Below are positions 1 to 6,910 of a stretch of 64,000 nt of DNA, one piece after another. Where the stretch lies: the NCBI GenBank assembly GCA_964519955.1, contig CAZFLM010000016.1, positions 1-64,000 of the forward strand, written 5' to 3'. The notes under the pieces are model-generated. The model made no database searches and was not told where the DNA came from. It saw only the letters and a list, made by a program, of their open reading frames with translations. The position numbers were made by a program, and so were the translations under genes. Position 1 is the first letter of the stretch. Each line of letters opens with the position of its first letter. This stretch comes from CAZFLM01 sp964519955. GTDB lineage: Bacteria; Armatimonadota; Chthonomonadetes; Chthonomonadales; CAJBBX01.

Positions 1-1246
1 CGTACTCGCGCCCAACGATGCCCTGCAGCGCCGGCAGCTCAATCACCATCTGGCTCGTGAGGTCCGCCTTGCACAGCGACGCCGCGCGCAGCGCCGCCTC
101 CCGACGCTCCGCGGGCAGCAGCAGGTCCGCCAACTCGCCCACGATGCTCTGCAGGCGCGCCCGCTTCTCCGCCATCGTCCCCAGCTTCTCCTGGAAGACG
201 AGGCGCGACAGCTTGCCCGCCATCTCGTCGAGCGACGACGCCCGATCCTGCTCCAGGAAGTGCCGCGCATCGGCGAACCGAGCCGCCAGGACCCGCTCGT
301 TGCCATCGCGCACGATGTCCAGGTGCTCGTCGCCGCCGTTGCGCACCGAGATGAACGCCGGAAGAAGCTTGCCGTCCGGGCTCTCCACCGGGAAGAAACG
401 CTGGTGCTTCTTCATCGCCGTCACGAGCACCGGCCGAGGCAGGTCGAGGTAGGCCGCGTCGAACGAGCCGCGCAGCACCGTTGGCCACTCCACCAACCAC
501 ACGTTCTCGTCGAGCAGGGCGTCGTCCCAGGGCACCGAGCCGCCCAACTCGCTCGCCAGCGCATCGGCCTGCCGGCGGATCTGCGCGCGCCGGTTCTCGG
601 CATCCACGTTCACGTAGGCCGCACTCAGCAGCTCGACGAGCTGCTCGGCATGCGGCACCTCGAACTCGGCCGGGGCAAGGTAGCGGTGCCCGCGCGACAG
701 ACGCCCTGCGTCGACGCCCGCGAAGCTCACCGGCACCGCCCGATCGTCGAGCAGGCACAGCAGCCATCGGATCGGCCGCACGAAGCGCGTCCCGCCCTCC
801 CCCCACCGCATGTTCTTCGGGAAAGCCAGCGTCTTCATGGCGGCCTGCAGCACGTCGCCAATGACCTCCTCGGCCGGCTTGCCAAGGTCGGTGACGCGCG
901 CGCAGACATACTCCCCCTGCGCCGTCGCCACGATGCCCAACTCCTCGACGGGGACGCCCTGCTTCTTCGCGAAACCGATCGCGGCGCCCGTTGGCTTGCC
1001 GTCCGGCGCGTAGGCCACGCTCCTCGCCGGGCCGCGAGCCTCGCGAGTCTCGTCTGGCTGGCGCTCCGGCACACCCTTGGCGACAACGATGAGCCGCCGA
1101 GGCGTGCCACACACCTCCACGGACGTGGGAGCCAGCCTCACGTCGCGCAGTCCGGCCTCCACCCGCTCACGCAACTGGTCGAGCGCCTGCGCGACGGCGT
1201 TCGCGGGCATCTCCTCGGTACCGATCTCGAAGGCGAGCGTGGGCAT
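1..1246 (-). CDS. glyS: Glycine--tRNA ligase beta subunit, 3' end cut by window edge
   Basis: Beta subunit of the bacterial alpha2beta2 glycyl-tRNA synthetase, which charges tRNA-Gly in the cytoplasm. The reading frame is open from an ATG at 1246 to the window edge, about 415 codons. It opens with MPTLAFEIGTEEMPA, the diagnostic N-terminus of GlyS (family form LLEIGTEEIPA). Other family signatures are a VCGTPRRLIV segment, a RWGEGGTRFVRPIRWL segment and, at the edge, LQGIVGREY (family form LQGIMGREYA). The usual partner glyQ is not directly upstream: the 600 bp before the start hold only repeats and the cold-shock promoter region, so glyQ must be elsewhere. No T-box leader was recognised. Confidence 0.95.
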   Translation of the reverse strand, partial: MPTLAFEIGTEEMPANAVAQALDQLRERVEAGLRDVRLAPTSVEVCGTPRRLIVVAKGVPERQPDETREARGPARSVAYAPDGKPTGAAIGFAKKQGVPVEELGIVATAQGEYVCARVTDLGKPAEEVIGDVLQAAMKTLAFPKNMRWGEGGTRFVRPIRWLLCLLDDRAVPVSFAGVDAGRLSRGHRYLAPAEFEVPHAEQLVELLSAAYVNVDAENRRAQIRRQADALASELGGSVPWDDALLDENVWLVEWPTVLRGSFDAAYLDLPRPVLVTAMKKHQRFFPVESPDGKLLPAFISVRNGGDEHLDIVRDGNERVLAARFADARHFLEQDRASSLDEMAGKLSRLVFQEKLGTMAEKRARLQSIVGELADLLLPAERREAALRAASLCKADLTSQMVIELPALQGIVGREY

Positions 1247-1441
1247 GGGTGGTCTAGCTCCTCGGTCTGCGCGCCGCAGGTCAGGTCCGAGCATCAGCAA
1301 GGCTAAGATGCGCCTCCGCGCGACCAGACGTATCTGGCCGCCAATGGAGACAAGCGGGCTCCGCGCATCCAAGATGATAGACTCGCGCTCGCCCGGATGT
1401 CAACGCCGCCTCAGGCAGCACGCCTCCCCGCCCGTCCGAGC

Positions 1442-1562
1442 CGTGGTGGGATGGGCGTCCCTGCCCGTCCAGGCCGTGGCTGAATGGGCGTCCCTGCCCG
1501 TCCGAGCCGTGGTGGGATGGGCGTCCCTGCCCGTCCAGGCCGTGGTGGGATGGGCCGGAGCC
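1442..1562. repeat. Tandem repeat, 33-bp period, about four copies (family A)
   Basis: Four units start at 1442, 1475, 1508 and 1541. The unit is built on GTGGTGGGATGGGC followed by TCCCTGCCCGTCC. The fourth copy is broken by a different motif (gagcctgccctgagcctgcc). The same core recurs at 10951, 11703-11784 and 36479-36838. It lies between glyS and the cold-shock gene, which are divergent. No protein is credible here. Function unknown. Confidence 0.85.
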
Positions 1563-1659
1563 TGCCCTGAGCCTGCCGAAGGGTGCCCGTCCGGCGACCC
1601 TCCCTCAACGCCCCAACGAAGGGCCGGGCAAAATTCCTGAGCCGGCGAGTCCAAAACTG

Positions 1660-1688
1660 TTGCATTGGAACCGATGTTCCGTTATAAT
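1660..1688 (+). promoter_or_regulatory. Sigma-70 type promoter of the cold-shock gene
   Basis: TTGCAT at 1660-1665 and a perfect TATAAT at 1683-1688 are separated by 17 bp. Transcription would begin near 1695, giving a leader of about 150 nt before the cold-shock ATG. Long structured leaders are typical of cold-shock mRNAs in other bacteria. Thermoregulation here is inferred. Confidence 0.8.
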
Positions 1689-1845
1689 GCGCGCATTGCC
1701 CTGGATAGGGGTTGTCGCGTAGCGTTTGCGGTCGTCGAAGCCGTTCGGAAGCATGTGTGGTCTCCTGGCCCCGTTGCCCTCCTGATTTCGACCTATGCCG
1801 TGCGCAGCGAACTTCCCCGGGTGGGTCGGAAAGGGATCGTCTAGC

Positions 1846-2058
1846 ATGGCAACGACCGGCACAGTGAAGTGGTTCAACGCAACCAAGGGGTACGGCTTCA
1901 TCGCGCAGGAGGACGGCGAGGACGTCTTCGTGCACTTTAGCGCGATCCAGATGTCCGGGTATCGCGAGCTGCACGAGGGCCAGCGGGTCCAGTTCGATGT
2001 CGAGAACGATCCGCGCGGCAAGGGCCTCCGCGCCGCCAACGTCACACTCGCATCCTAA
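1846..2058 (+). CDS. cspA: Cold-shock domain protein (CspA family)
   Basis: A 70-residue single OB-fold protein that binds single-stranded RNA/DNA and acts as an RNA chaperone. It shows both RNA-binding motifs: KGYGFI (RNP1, from KWFNATKGYGFI) and DVFVHFSAI (RNP2). The ATG at 1846 gives the usual N-terminus MATTGTVKWFN. A weak purine-rich site (ggaaaggg) lies about 10 nt upstream. A longer in-frame start at 1795 is rejected because family members begin just before the KWFN segment. It is a monocistronic unit with its own promoter, a long leader and a hairpin after the stop. Confidence 0.95.
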   Translation: MATTGTVKWFNATKGYGFIAQEDGEDVFVHFSAIQMSGYRELHEGQRVQFDVENDPRGKGLRAANVTLAS

Positions 2059-2070
2059 CGTAATCCTTCT

Positions 2071-2092
2071 GGGGGGTGCGTGAGCGCCCCCC
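2071..2092 (+). terminator. GC hairpin after the cold-shock gene
   Basis: Stem GGGGG(t)GCG / CGCCCCCC with a TGAG loop, 12 nt after the stop codon. The U-tract is poor (acccttcat), so this may be a weak intrinsic terminator. Nothing else recognisable lies between here and 2386. Confidence 0.55.
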
Positions 2093-2386
2093 ACCCTTCA
2101 TAGCGAAGCTCCAGTAGCTGAACCTGGTGAAGGCGCTTGCCCCCTTGCAGGCACCCGGCCAGTGTGTCCGTTGCCAGTTGTTGGAACGGGGTTGACGGAG
2201 TCGTCAGTGCGGCCTCGCCGCCGCGCACTACCCCCGTTTGTCTCTCCCTTCTGCTCCCTCCCACCGGTCGATGCCCTGATCCCCACTGCCCATCCGCCTC
2301 ACCGCATGCGGCCCATATGCACGCCGGGCGCCCCCGCAATGCGCGGGAGCGCCCGTCTGGTCGAGCAAGCCAACGGCGGCAGCGCC

Positions 2387-3346
2387 CTACAGCTTGGCCA
2401 TGAACTCGTAGATCATGTCGCCCGAGCGTGGCAGCCCCTCGTGCCCGAAGTCCGGATAGAGCACCATCTCCTTCTTTGACTGGATCCGGTTGTATGCGGC
2501 GAACTGCGTCGACGGCGGGCAGATCGTGTCCATCAGCCCCGTGAAGAACAGCACCTCCGCCCGGATGCGCGGCGCGAGGAACTGGTTGTCGATGTACCCC
2601 AGCCGCTCGAACACCTCGTGCTTCCGCTGGTGCAGCGGGTCGAACATGCGCAGGTACTTCCGCAGTTCGTCATAGGCCGCCACCGCCAGGTCCATCTCCC
2701 ACACGCGCAGGTAGTCGCACAGGAACGGGAAGACCGGCGCCGCCAGCTTCAACCGGGGCTCCAACGCCGCGCACGCCAGCGTCAGCCCGCCGCCCTGCGA
2801 GCCGCCCGTCGCACCCACGCGGTCGGCGTCCACCTCCGGCATGCCCATCACGATGCCGGTGAGCTGCGCGCAATCGAGGAAGATGGAGCGGAAGAGCAGC
2901 GCGTCCGGCCCGCTATCCAGTCCGCGGATGATGTGCCCGTCGAGCGTGTTGCCCTTCACGCCGCCCACATCCTCGGAGAGGCCGCCCTGCCCGCGCACGT
3001 CCAGCGCCGCCACCGAGAACCCGCGCGCCACGAAGTTCAACTTGTCCGCCCAGTCCCCGCTGCTGCCCGAGTAGCCATGGAAGAGCACAACTGCCGGGTG
3101 AGGCGTCTGCACGCCCTTCGGCCGCAGGTACTTCGCGTAGACCCGCGCCCCGCCGACCCCCGTGAACCTCAGGTCGAAGCACTCCGCGAACGGCGCATCC
3201 AGCGGATGCGGGTCCAGCGTCACCCGCGGGTCGATCGCGCGCATCTCCGCGAGCGCCCGATCCCAGTACGCGTCCAAATCCGCCGGGCGCGGGTTGCGCC
3301 CCTCGTAGCGCTGCAGTTCCTCAAGCGGCAGGTCAACTATCGGCAT
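2387..3346 (-). CDS. Acetylxylan esterase / cephalosporin-C deacetylase family (CE7) hydrolase
   Basis: A 319-residue alpha/beta hydrolase expected to remove acetyl groups from short xylo-oligosaccharides or related esters in the cytoplasm. Family marks are the DLDAYWDRALAEM opening, VVLFHGYSG (oxyanion side), the nucleophile elbow GGSQGGG, the acid in TGLMDTICPPST and the base in DFGHEGLP. Length matches CE7 enzymes (about 320 aa). The start at 3346 is chosen over 3379 because GGAAAGGACTGACA precedes this ATG. No signal peptide. It neighbours FAD enzymes and a GH116 glycosidase on the same strand, separated by a repeat array, which suggests plant-polysaccharide use. True substrate unknown. 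Confidence 0.9.
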   Translation of the reverse strand: MPIVDLPLEELQRYEGRNPRPADLDAYWDRALAEMRAIDPRVTLDPHPLDAPFAECFDLRFTGVGGARVYAKYLRPKGVQTPHPAVVLFHGYSGSSGDWADKLNFVARGFSVAALDVRGQGGLSEDVGGVKGNTLDGHIIRGLDSGPDALLFRSIFLDCAQLTGIVMGMPEVDADRVGATGGSQGGGLTLACAALEPRLKLAAPVFPFLCDYLRVWEMDLAVAAYDELRKYLRMFDPLHQRKHEVFERLGYIDNQFLAPRIRAEVLFFTGLMDTICPPSTQFAAYNRIQSKKEMVLYPDFGHEGLPRSGDMIYEFMAKL

Positions 3347-3422
3347 TGTCAGTCCTTTCCGTGCTTGTTGCGGCGGCACTCAGCCACCCTTGACACCACC
3401 CACACTCGCGAGACCACCCACC

Positions 3423-3920
3423 GTCCGCAGGACGCCCGGCCGAAGGCCCACCAGGCGGGTACTTCGGTGCCCGCGATCGGTGGCCAGACGCCCACACCCG
3501 TGCCAGCCCGCGAGCACGCGCCCCCCGCGCCACCCCGCGTCCGCAGGACGCCCGGCCACAGGCCCACCAGGCGGGTACTTCAGTGCCCGCGAGGCGGCAA
3601 TCGCGCCCGCTCCCCGCGAGCCCGCACGCCCCGCAACCACCCCGCGTCCGCAGGACGCCCGGCCGAAGACCCACCAGGCGGGTACTTCAGTGCCCGCCGC
3701 CCGCGAGGCGGTAATCGCGCCCGCGCCCGCGAGCACGCGCCCCCCGCGCCACCCCGCGTCCGCAGGACGCCCGGCCACAGGCCCACCAGGCGGGTACTTC
3801 AGTGCCCGCGAGGCGGCAATCGCGCCCGCTCCCCGCGAGCCCGCACGCCCCGCAACCACCCCGCGTCCGCAGGACGCCCGGCCGAAGACCCACCAGGCGG
3901 GTACTTCGGTGCCCGCGAGC
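3423..3920. repeat. Higher-order tandem repeat (family B), five cores, 219-bp superunit
   Basis: Five cores start at 3423, 3539, 3646, 3758 and 3865. Each reads gtccgcaggacgcccggcc, then cccaccaggcgggtacttc, then gtgcccgc. Spacings alternate (116, 107, 112, 107 bp). The 2nd/4th and 3rd/5th copies are near-identical 219 bp apart, so a two-core unit has been duplicated. Long open frames cross the array in several frames, as expected for stop-poor GC repeats, and are not credible genes. A diverged copy lies at 18007-18058. Confidence 0.85.
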
Positions 3921-3951
3921 CTGTGCCCGCCGCCGCCACGCCCCGCCTCGC

Positions 3952-5577
3952 CTACATCGGCCAGATGCGCGGCCAATCGGTCTCGACCCCATCGGAGCGC
4001 AGACGCGCCTGGAACTCGCCGAGCCGGTCTCCCGCGCGCACCGCGGTCGGGGCCTCCCCAACATCCAGGCAGTACGCCGCCAGGGCCCCGGCAGCCTCGC
4101 CGATGTTCCACTCCACCGGGTGCAGCCGGTAGCACCCATTCGTCAGGTGCGTCACTCCCAGGTTCTTGCACGCCGGCAGCAGGTTCCCCACCCGCACGGG
4201 CAGCAGCGCGCCCAGCGGGATCTGGAACGGGAGGCTGCTCACGTCGATGTAGTTGTCGCCGCCCGTGCTCGGGTGCAGGTCGATCCGGTAGTAGCCGATG
4301 CCCACGGAGTCGGCGTAAGCCTCCGCCCGCAGGTCCTCGCGGGCCGCGCCGGTTAGGGCCATCCGCGCATCCACCCCCACGTGCTGCTCGACGACGGTGA
4401 ACTGCGCCCTGATGCGGCGAGACTCCCGGATGTATGGATACTTCGCCAGGCCGTCGTCCGTGCCAACAACGTCCGGCCGCAGCCGCAGCCCCGGCCAGCC
4501 CGTGCCGCCGTCCGGCCTGGGCGCTTCGGTCTGCAGCCAGTAGAGCAGCGATAGGCTGAGCTGCTTGGCGCGCCGGACATGGTGCGCAGCCTCGGCCTCA
4601 GGCACGTCCGCGAGATTCCCCAGCCAGTAGTCGTTCATCGGCCAGTTCACCAGGCACACGTCCGTCGCGCCGGCGCCAGCCATCAGGTTCGCAGCGTTCA
4701 GGATGCGCCGGTAGCGCCAGAAGCCCCACGCCTTGTCGGCGCCCTCTGCCACCGGGTCGAACAAGTTCTCGCGCGGCTTGACCGAGATCGGGTCGCACGT
4801 CGTCAGCGACAGCAGCTTCCCCGACCACGCGGGTGTCATCCCGGGCACGTAGTCGCGCCAGAAGGCGTACTCGGCGGGGCGCTCGATCGTGAAGTCCTCG
4901 CCGGCAACGTAGTCCATCGCGAAGCAGCACGTGAACGCCTGCTGGTTGGCCGGGTCGGCCACCTCCGGCGCGTGCAGCTCGCCGGTATCGTCCCGCCCCT
5001 CGGCGCCGGTCACGTACTCGGTCCCCGTCATCGGCAGCAGGTCGCCAAGCTCCGTCGCATCCAACACGTACGGCGCATGCAGCACCACGTCGTGCCCGTT
5101 CTCGAGGCTCCGCACCATCACGGCGCGCACCAGATCGCCCTCGATCTCCGCCGCGATCGGCTTGTGCCGCGTCAGCAGCGTGATCCGCCCCGTCGCGAGG
5201 TACGGCTGCAGCATCTCGGTCAGCACCGCCAGGGCGACCCGCGGTTCGTGGCACAGGCGCGAGACCGAGCCGTTGCCCGGGTTCAGGTTCCATCGGCCGC
5301 GAGCCTCGGCCGTCAGCGGGTAGTTGCGGCGGTAGTGATCGCGGACGCGGTTGCGGAAGTCGCGGTACGAGCGCGTGCACCCGAACTGCTCGATCCACGG
5401 GTTCTCGTCCGGCGGCACGGCCTGCTGCGTCAACTGCCCGCCGATCCAGTCCGTCTCCTCCGTCAGAACCACCGTGCGCCCGGCACGAGCAGCCGCCAGC
5501 GCCCCTGCCACGCCCCCCACGCCGCCGCCGATCACCGCGACGTCAACCCTCAGCTCCCGCAGCCTTCCGCCCTTCAT
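3952..5577 (-). CDS. FAD-dependent oxidoreductase (PF12831-type)
   Basis: A 541-residue flavoprotein. Residues 10-45 form a Rossmann fold with DVAVIGGGVGGVAGALAAAR (GXGXXG dinucleotide motif) followed by an acidic strand end VVLTEE and the TDWIGGQLTQQ segment typical of this family. YVLDATELGDLLP is the second FAD-contact region. The C-terminus (LLPACKNLGVTHLTNGCYR) matches the conserved tail of FAD_oxidored proteins, often found with carbohydrate-degrading genes. No signal peptide. The gene overlaps the next upstream gene by 4 bp (ATGA), so they are co-translated. Substrate unknown. Confidence 0.88.
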   Translation of the reverse strand: MKGGRLRELRVDVAVIGGGVGGVAGALAAARAGRTVVLTEETDWIGGQLTQQAVPPDENPWIEQFGCTRSYRDFRNRVRDHYRRNYPLTAEARGRWNLNPGNGSVSRLCHEPRVALAVLTEMLQPYLATGRITLLTRHKPIAAEIEGDLVRAVMVRSLENGHDVVLHAPYVLDATELGDLLPMTGTEYVTGAEGRDDTGELHAPEVADPANQQAFTCCFAMDYVAGEDFTIERPAEYAFWRDYVPGMTPAWSGKLLSLTTCDPISVKPRENLFDPVAEGADKAWGFWRYRRILNAANLMAGAGATDVCLVNWPMNDYWLGNLADVPEAEAAHHVRRAKQLSLSLLYWLQTEAPRPDGGTGWPGLRLRPDVVGTDDGLAKYPYIRESRRIRAQFTVVEQHVGVDARMALTGAAREDLRAEAYADSVGIGYYRIDLHPSTGGDNYIDVSSLPFQIPLGALLPVRVGNLLPACKNLGVTHLTNGCYRLHPVEWNIGEAAGALAAYCLDVGEAPTAVRAGDRLGEFQARLRSDGVETDWPRIWPM

Positions 5578-6842
5578 GCGTCACCTCCGCCGCTCGCCGC
5601 CGCCTCGCCCGCCACGAACCCGGTCGAGAAGGCGGCTTGCAGGTTGTACCCACCCACCGGTCCCGCCACGTCCAGCACCTCGCCGCACCAATGCAGCCCT
5701 GGCACGATGCGCGACTCCATCGTCATCGGGTCCACCTCGTCCAGAGAGACCCCGCCCGCCACGACCTCGCCCTTCTCGATCGGGATCTGCGCCACCCGCC
5801 CGGGCGCCCACCCCTTGAGCGTCGCAACCAGGCCGACCCGCTCCGCCCGCGTCAGCCTGGCCCCGACGACCTCGTCGCTCAGCCCGGCCGCCTCCATCAC
5901 CGCCGGCCTCAGCCGCTTCGGCGTCCACTCCTCCACCAGCCAGAGCAGGCGCTTGCTCGGATTGGCCGCCACCCACTCGCGAACACGCCCGTCGAGGGCC
6001 TCCTCCGTCGCGTCGGGCACGAGGTCGATCTCCAGCGAGATGGCCCCGCGCTCCCTGGCCTCCACCGCGTCCCGGCTGATACCCAGGATGGCCGGCCCCG
6101 AGAGCCCCCAGTGCGTGAAGAGCACGTCGCCGCGCCGCTTCGCCGCAACCTTGCCCTCGCAGCGCAGCTTCACCAGCACGCCGCGCAGCGCCACCCCGGA
6201 CCACGCCTCCGGCGGCCGCGGGTCTAGAAATATCGGCGCCAACGCCGCCCGGACCGGCGCCACCGTATGCCCGACCTCCCGCGCCCACGCGAACCCGTCG
6301 CCCCGACACCCGGTCGCCGGATACGAGCTGCCGCCAACTGCCACGATGACGCGGTCGGCAGCCAGTGGGCCGTCCTTCGTCTCGACCCCGGCCACACGCC
6401 CGTCCGCGACGACAAGCCCGGTCGCCGCCTGGCCCATCGCCAGGCGCACGCCCGCATCGGCCGCGGCCCGCTCCAGCGCGTCTGCCACGTCGCGCGCAGC
6501 CTCAGAGGCCGCGAAGACGCACCCGTCCTCCCGAGTCACGACCTCGACGCCCTGCCGAGCAAGGAGGCCCAGCACATCGGCGTTCGTGAACCGGTAGAAC
6601 GAGCGCCGCAGGAACCGGGCCTCGCTCTGCCGGAACGCCCGCAGCAGCGCATCGACGGTGCCCGCATGCGTGATGTTGCACTTGCCGCCGCCGGAGATCA
6701 GGATCTTCGTGCCGAGCCGCACGTTGCGCTCCAGCAGCGTGACGGACGCGCCGCACTCCGCCGCCCGCCACGCGGCGATCAGCCCCGCGGCCCCACCCCC
6801 AACCACCAGCACGCGCCGCTGCCGGCCCCCAACCACCGCCAT
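5574..6842 (-). CDS. HI0933/BaiN-like NAD(P)/FAD-dependent oxidoreductase
   Basis: A 422-residue flavoprotein of the HI0933 (YhiN/BaiN) family. The N-terminal Rossmann motif is VLVVGGGAAGLIAAWRAAE, followed by the family signature RLGTKILISGGGKCNITHAG. The C-terminal signature GPVGGYNLQAAFSTGFVAG is also present. Length matches the family (about 400 aa). Members have been linked to bile-acid ring reduction and thiol/flavin reduction in other bacteria; the activity here is not inferable. It overlaps the downstream FAD oxidoreductase by 4 bp. It lies 68 bp after the GH116 gene on the same strand. Confidence 0.9.
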   Translation of the reverse strand: MAVVGGRQRRVLVVGGGAAGLIAAWRAAECGASVTLLERNVRLGTKILISGGGKCNITHAGTVDALLRAFRQSEARFLRRSFYRFTNADVLGLLARQGVEVVTREDGCVFAASEAARDVADALERAAADAGVRLAMGQAATGLVVADGRVAGVETKDGPLAADRVIVAVGGSSYPATGCRGDGFAWAREVGHTVAPVRAALAPIFLDPRPPEAWSGVALRGVLVKLRCEGKVAAKRRGDVLFTHWGLSGPAILGISRDAVEARERGAISLEIDLVPDATEEALDGRVREWVAANPSKRLLWLVEEWTPKRLRPAVMEAAGLSDEVVGARLTRAERVGLVATLKGWAPGRVAQIPIEKGEVVAGGVSLDEVDPMTMESRIVPGLHWCGEVLDVAGPVGGYNLQAAFSTGFVAGEAAASGGGDA

Positions 6843-6910
6843 GCACTCCCCCCAACCGCATACAGCCGACCTGATCCGTCAGATCAGCTTAATACGCCAG
6901 ATCCAGCCCG

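Noticed and set aside
1247..1440. T-box leader for glyS
   Set aside because: No T-box consensus or antiterminator was recognised upstream of the glyS start.
2618..4132. Long plus-strand open frame of about 504 codons across the esterase gene and repeat array
   Set aside because: It is antisense to a clear CE7 esterase and continues through GC-rich repeats; Arg/Pro/His-rich product with no domain.
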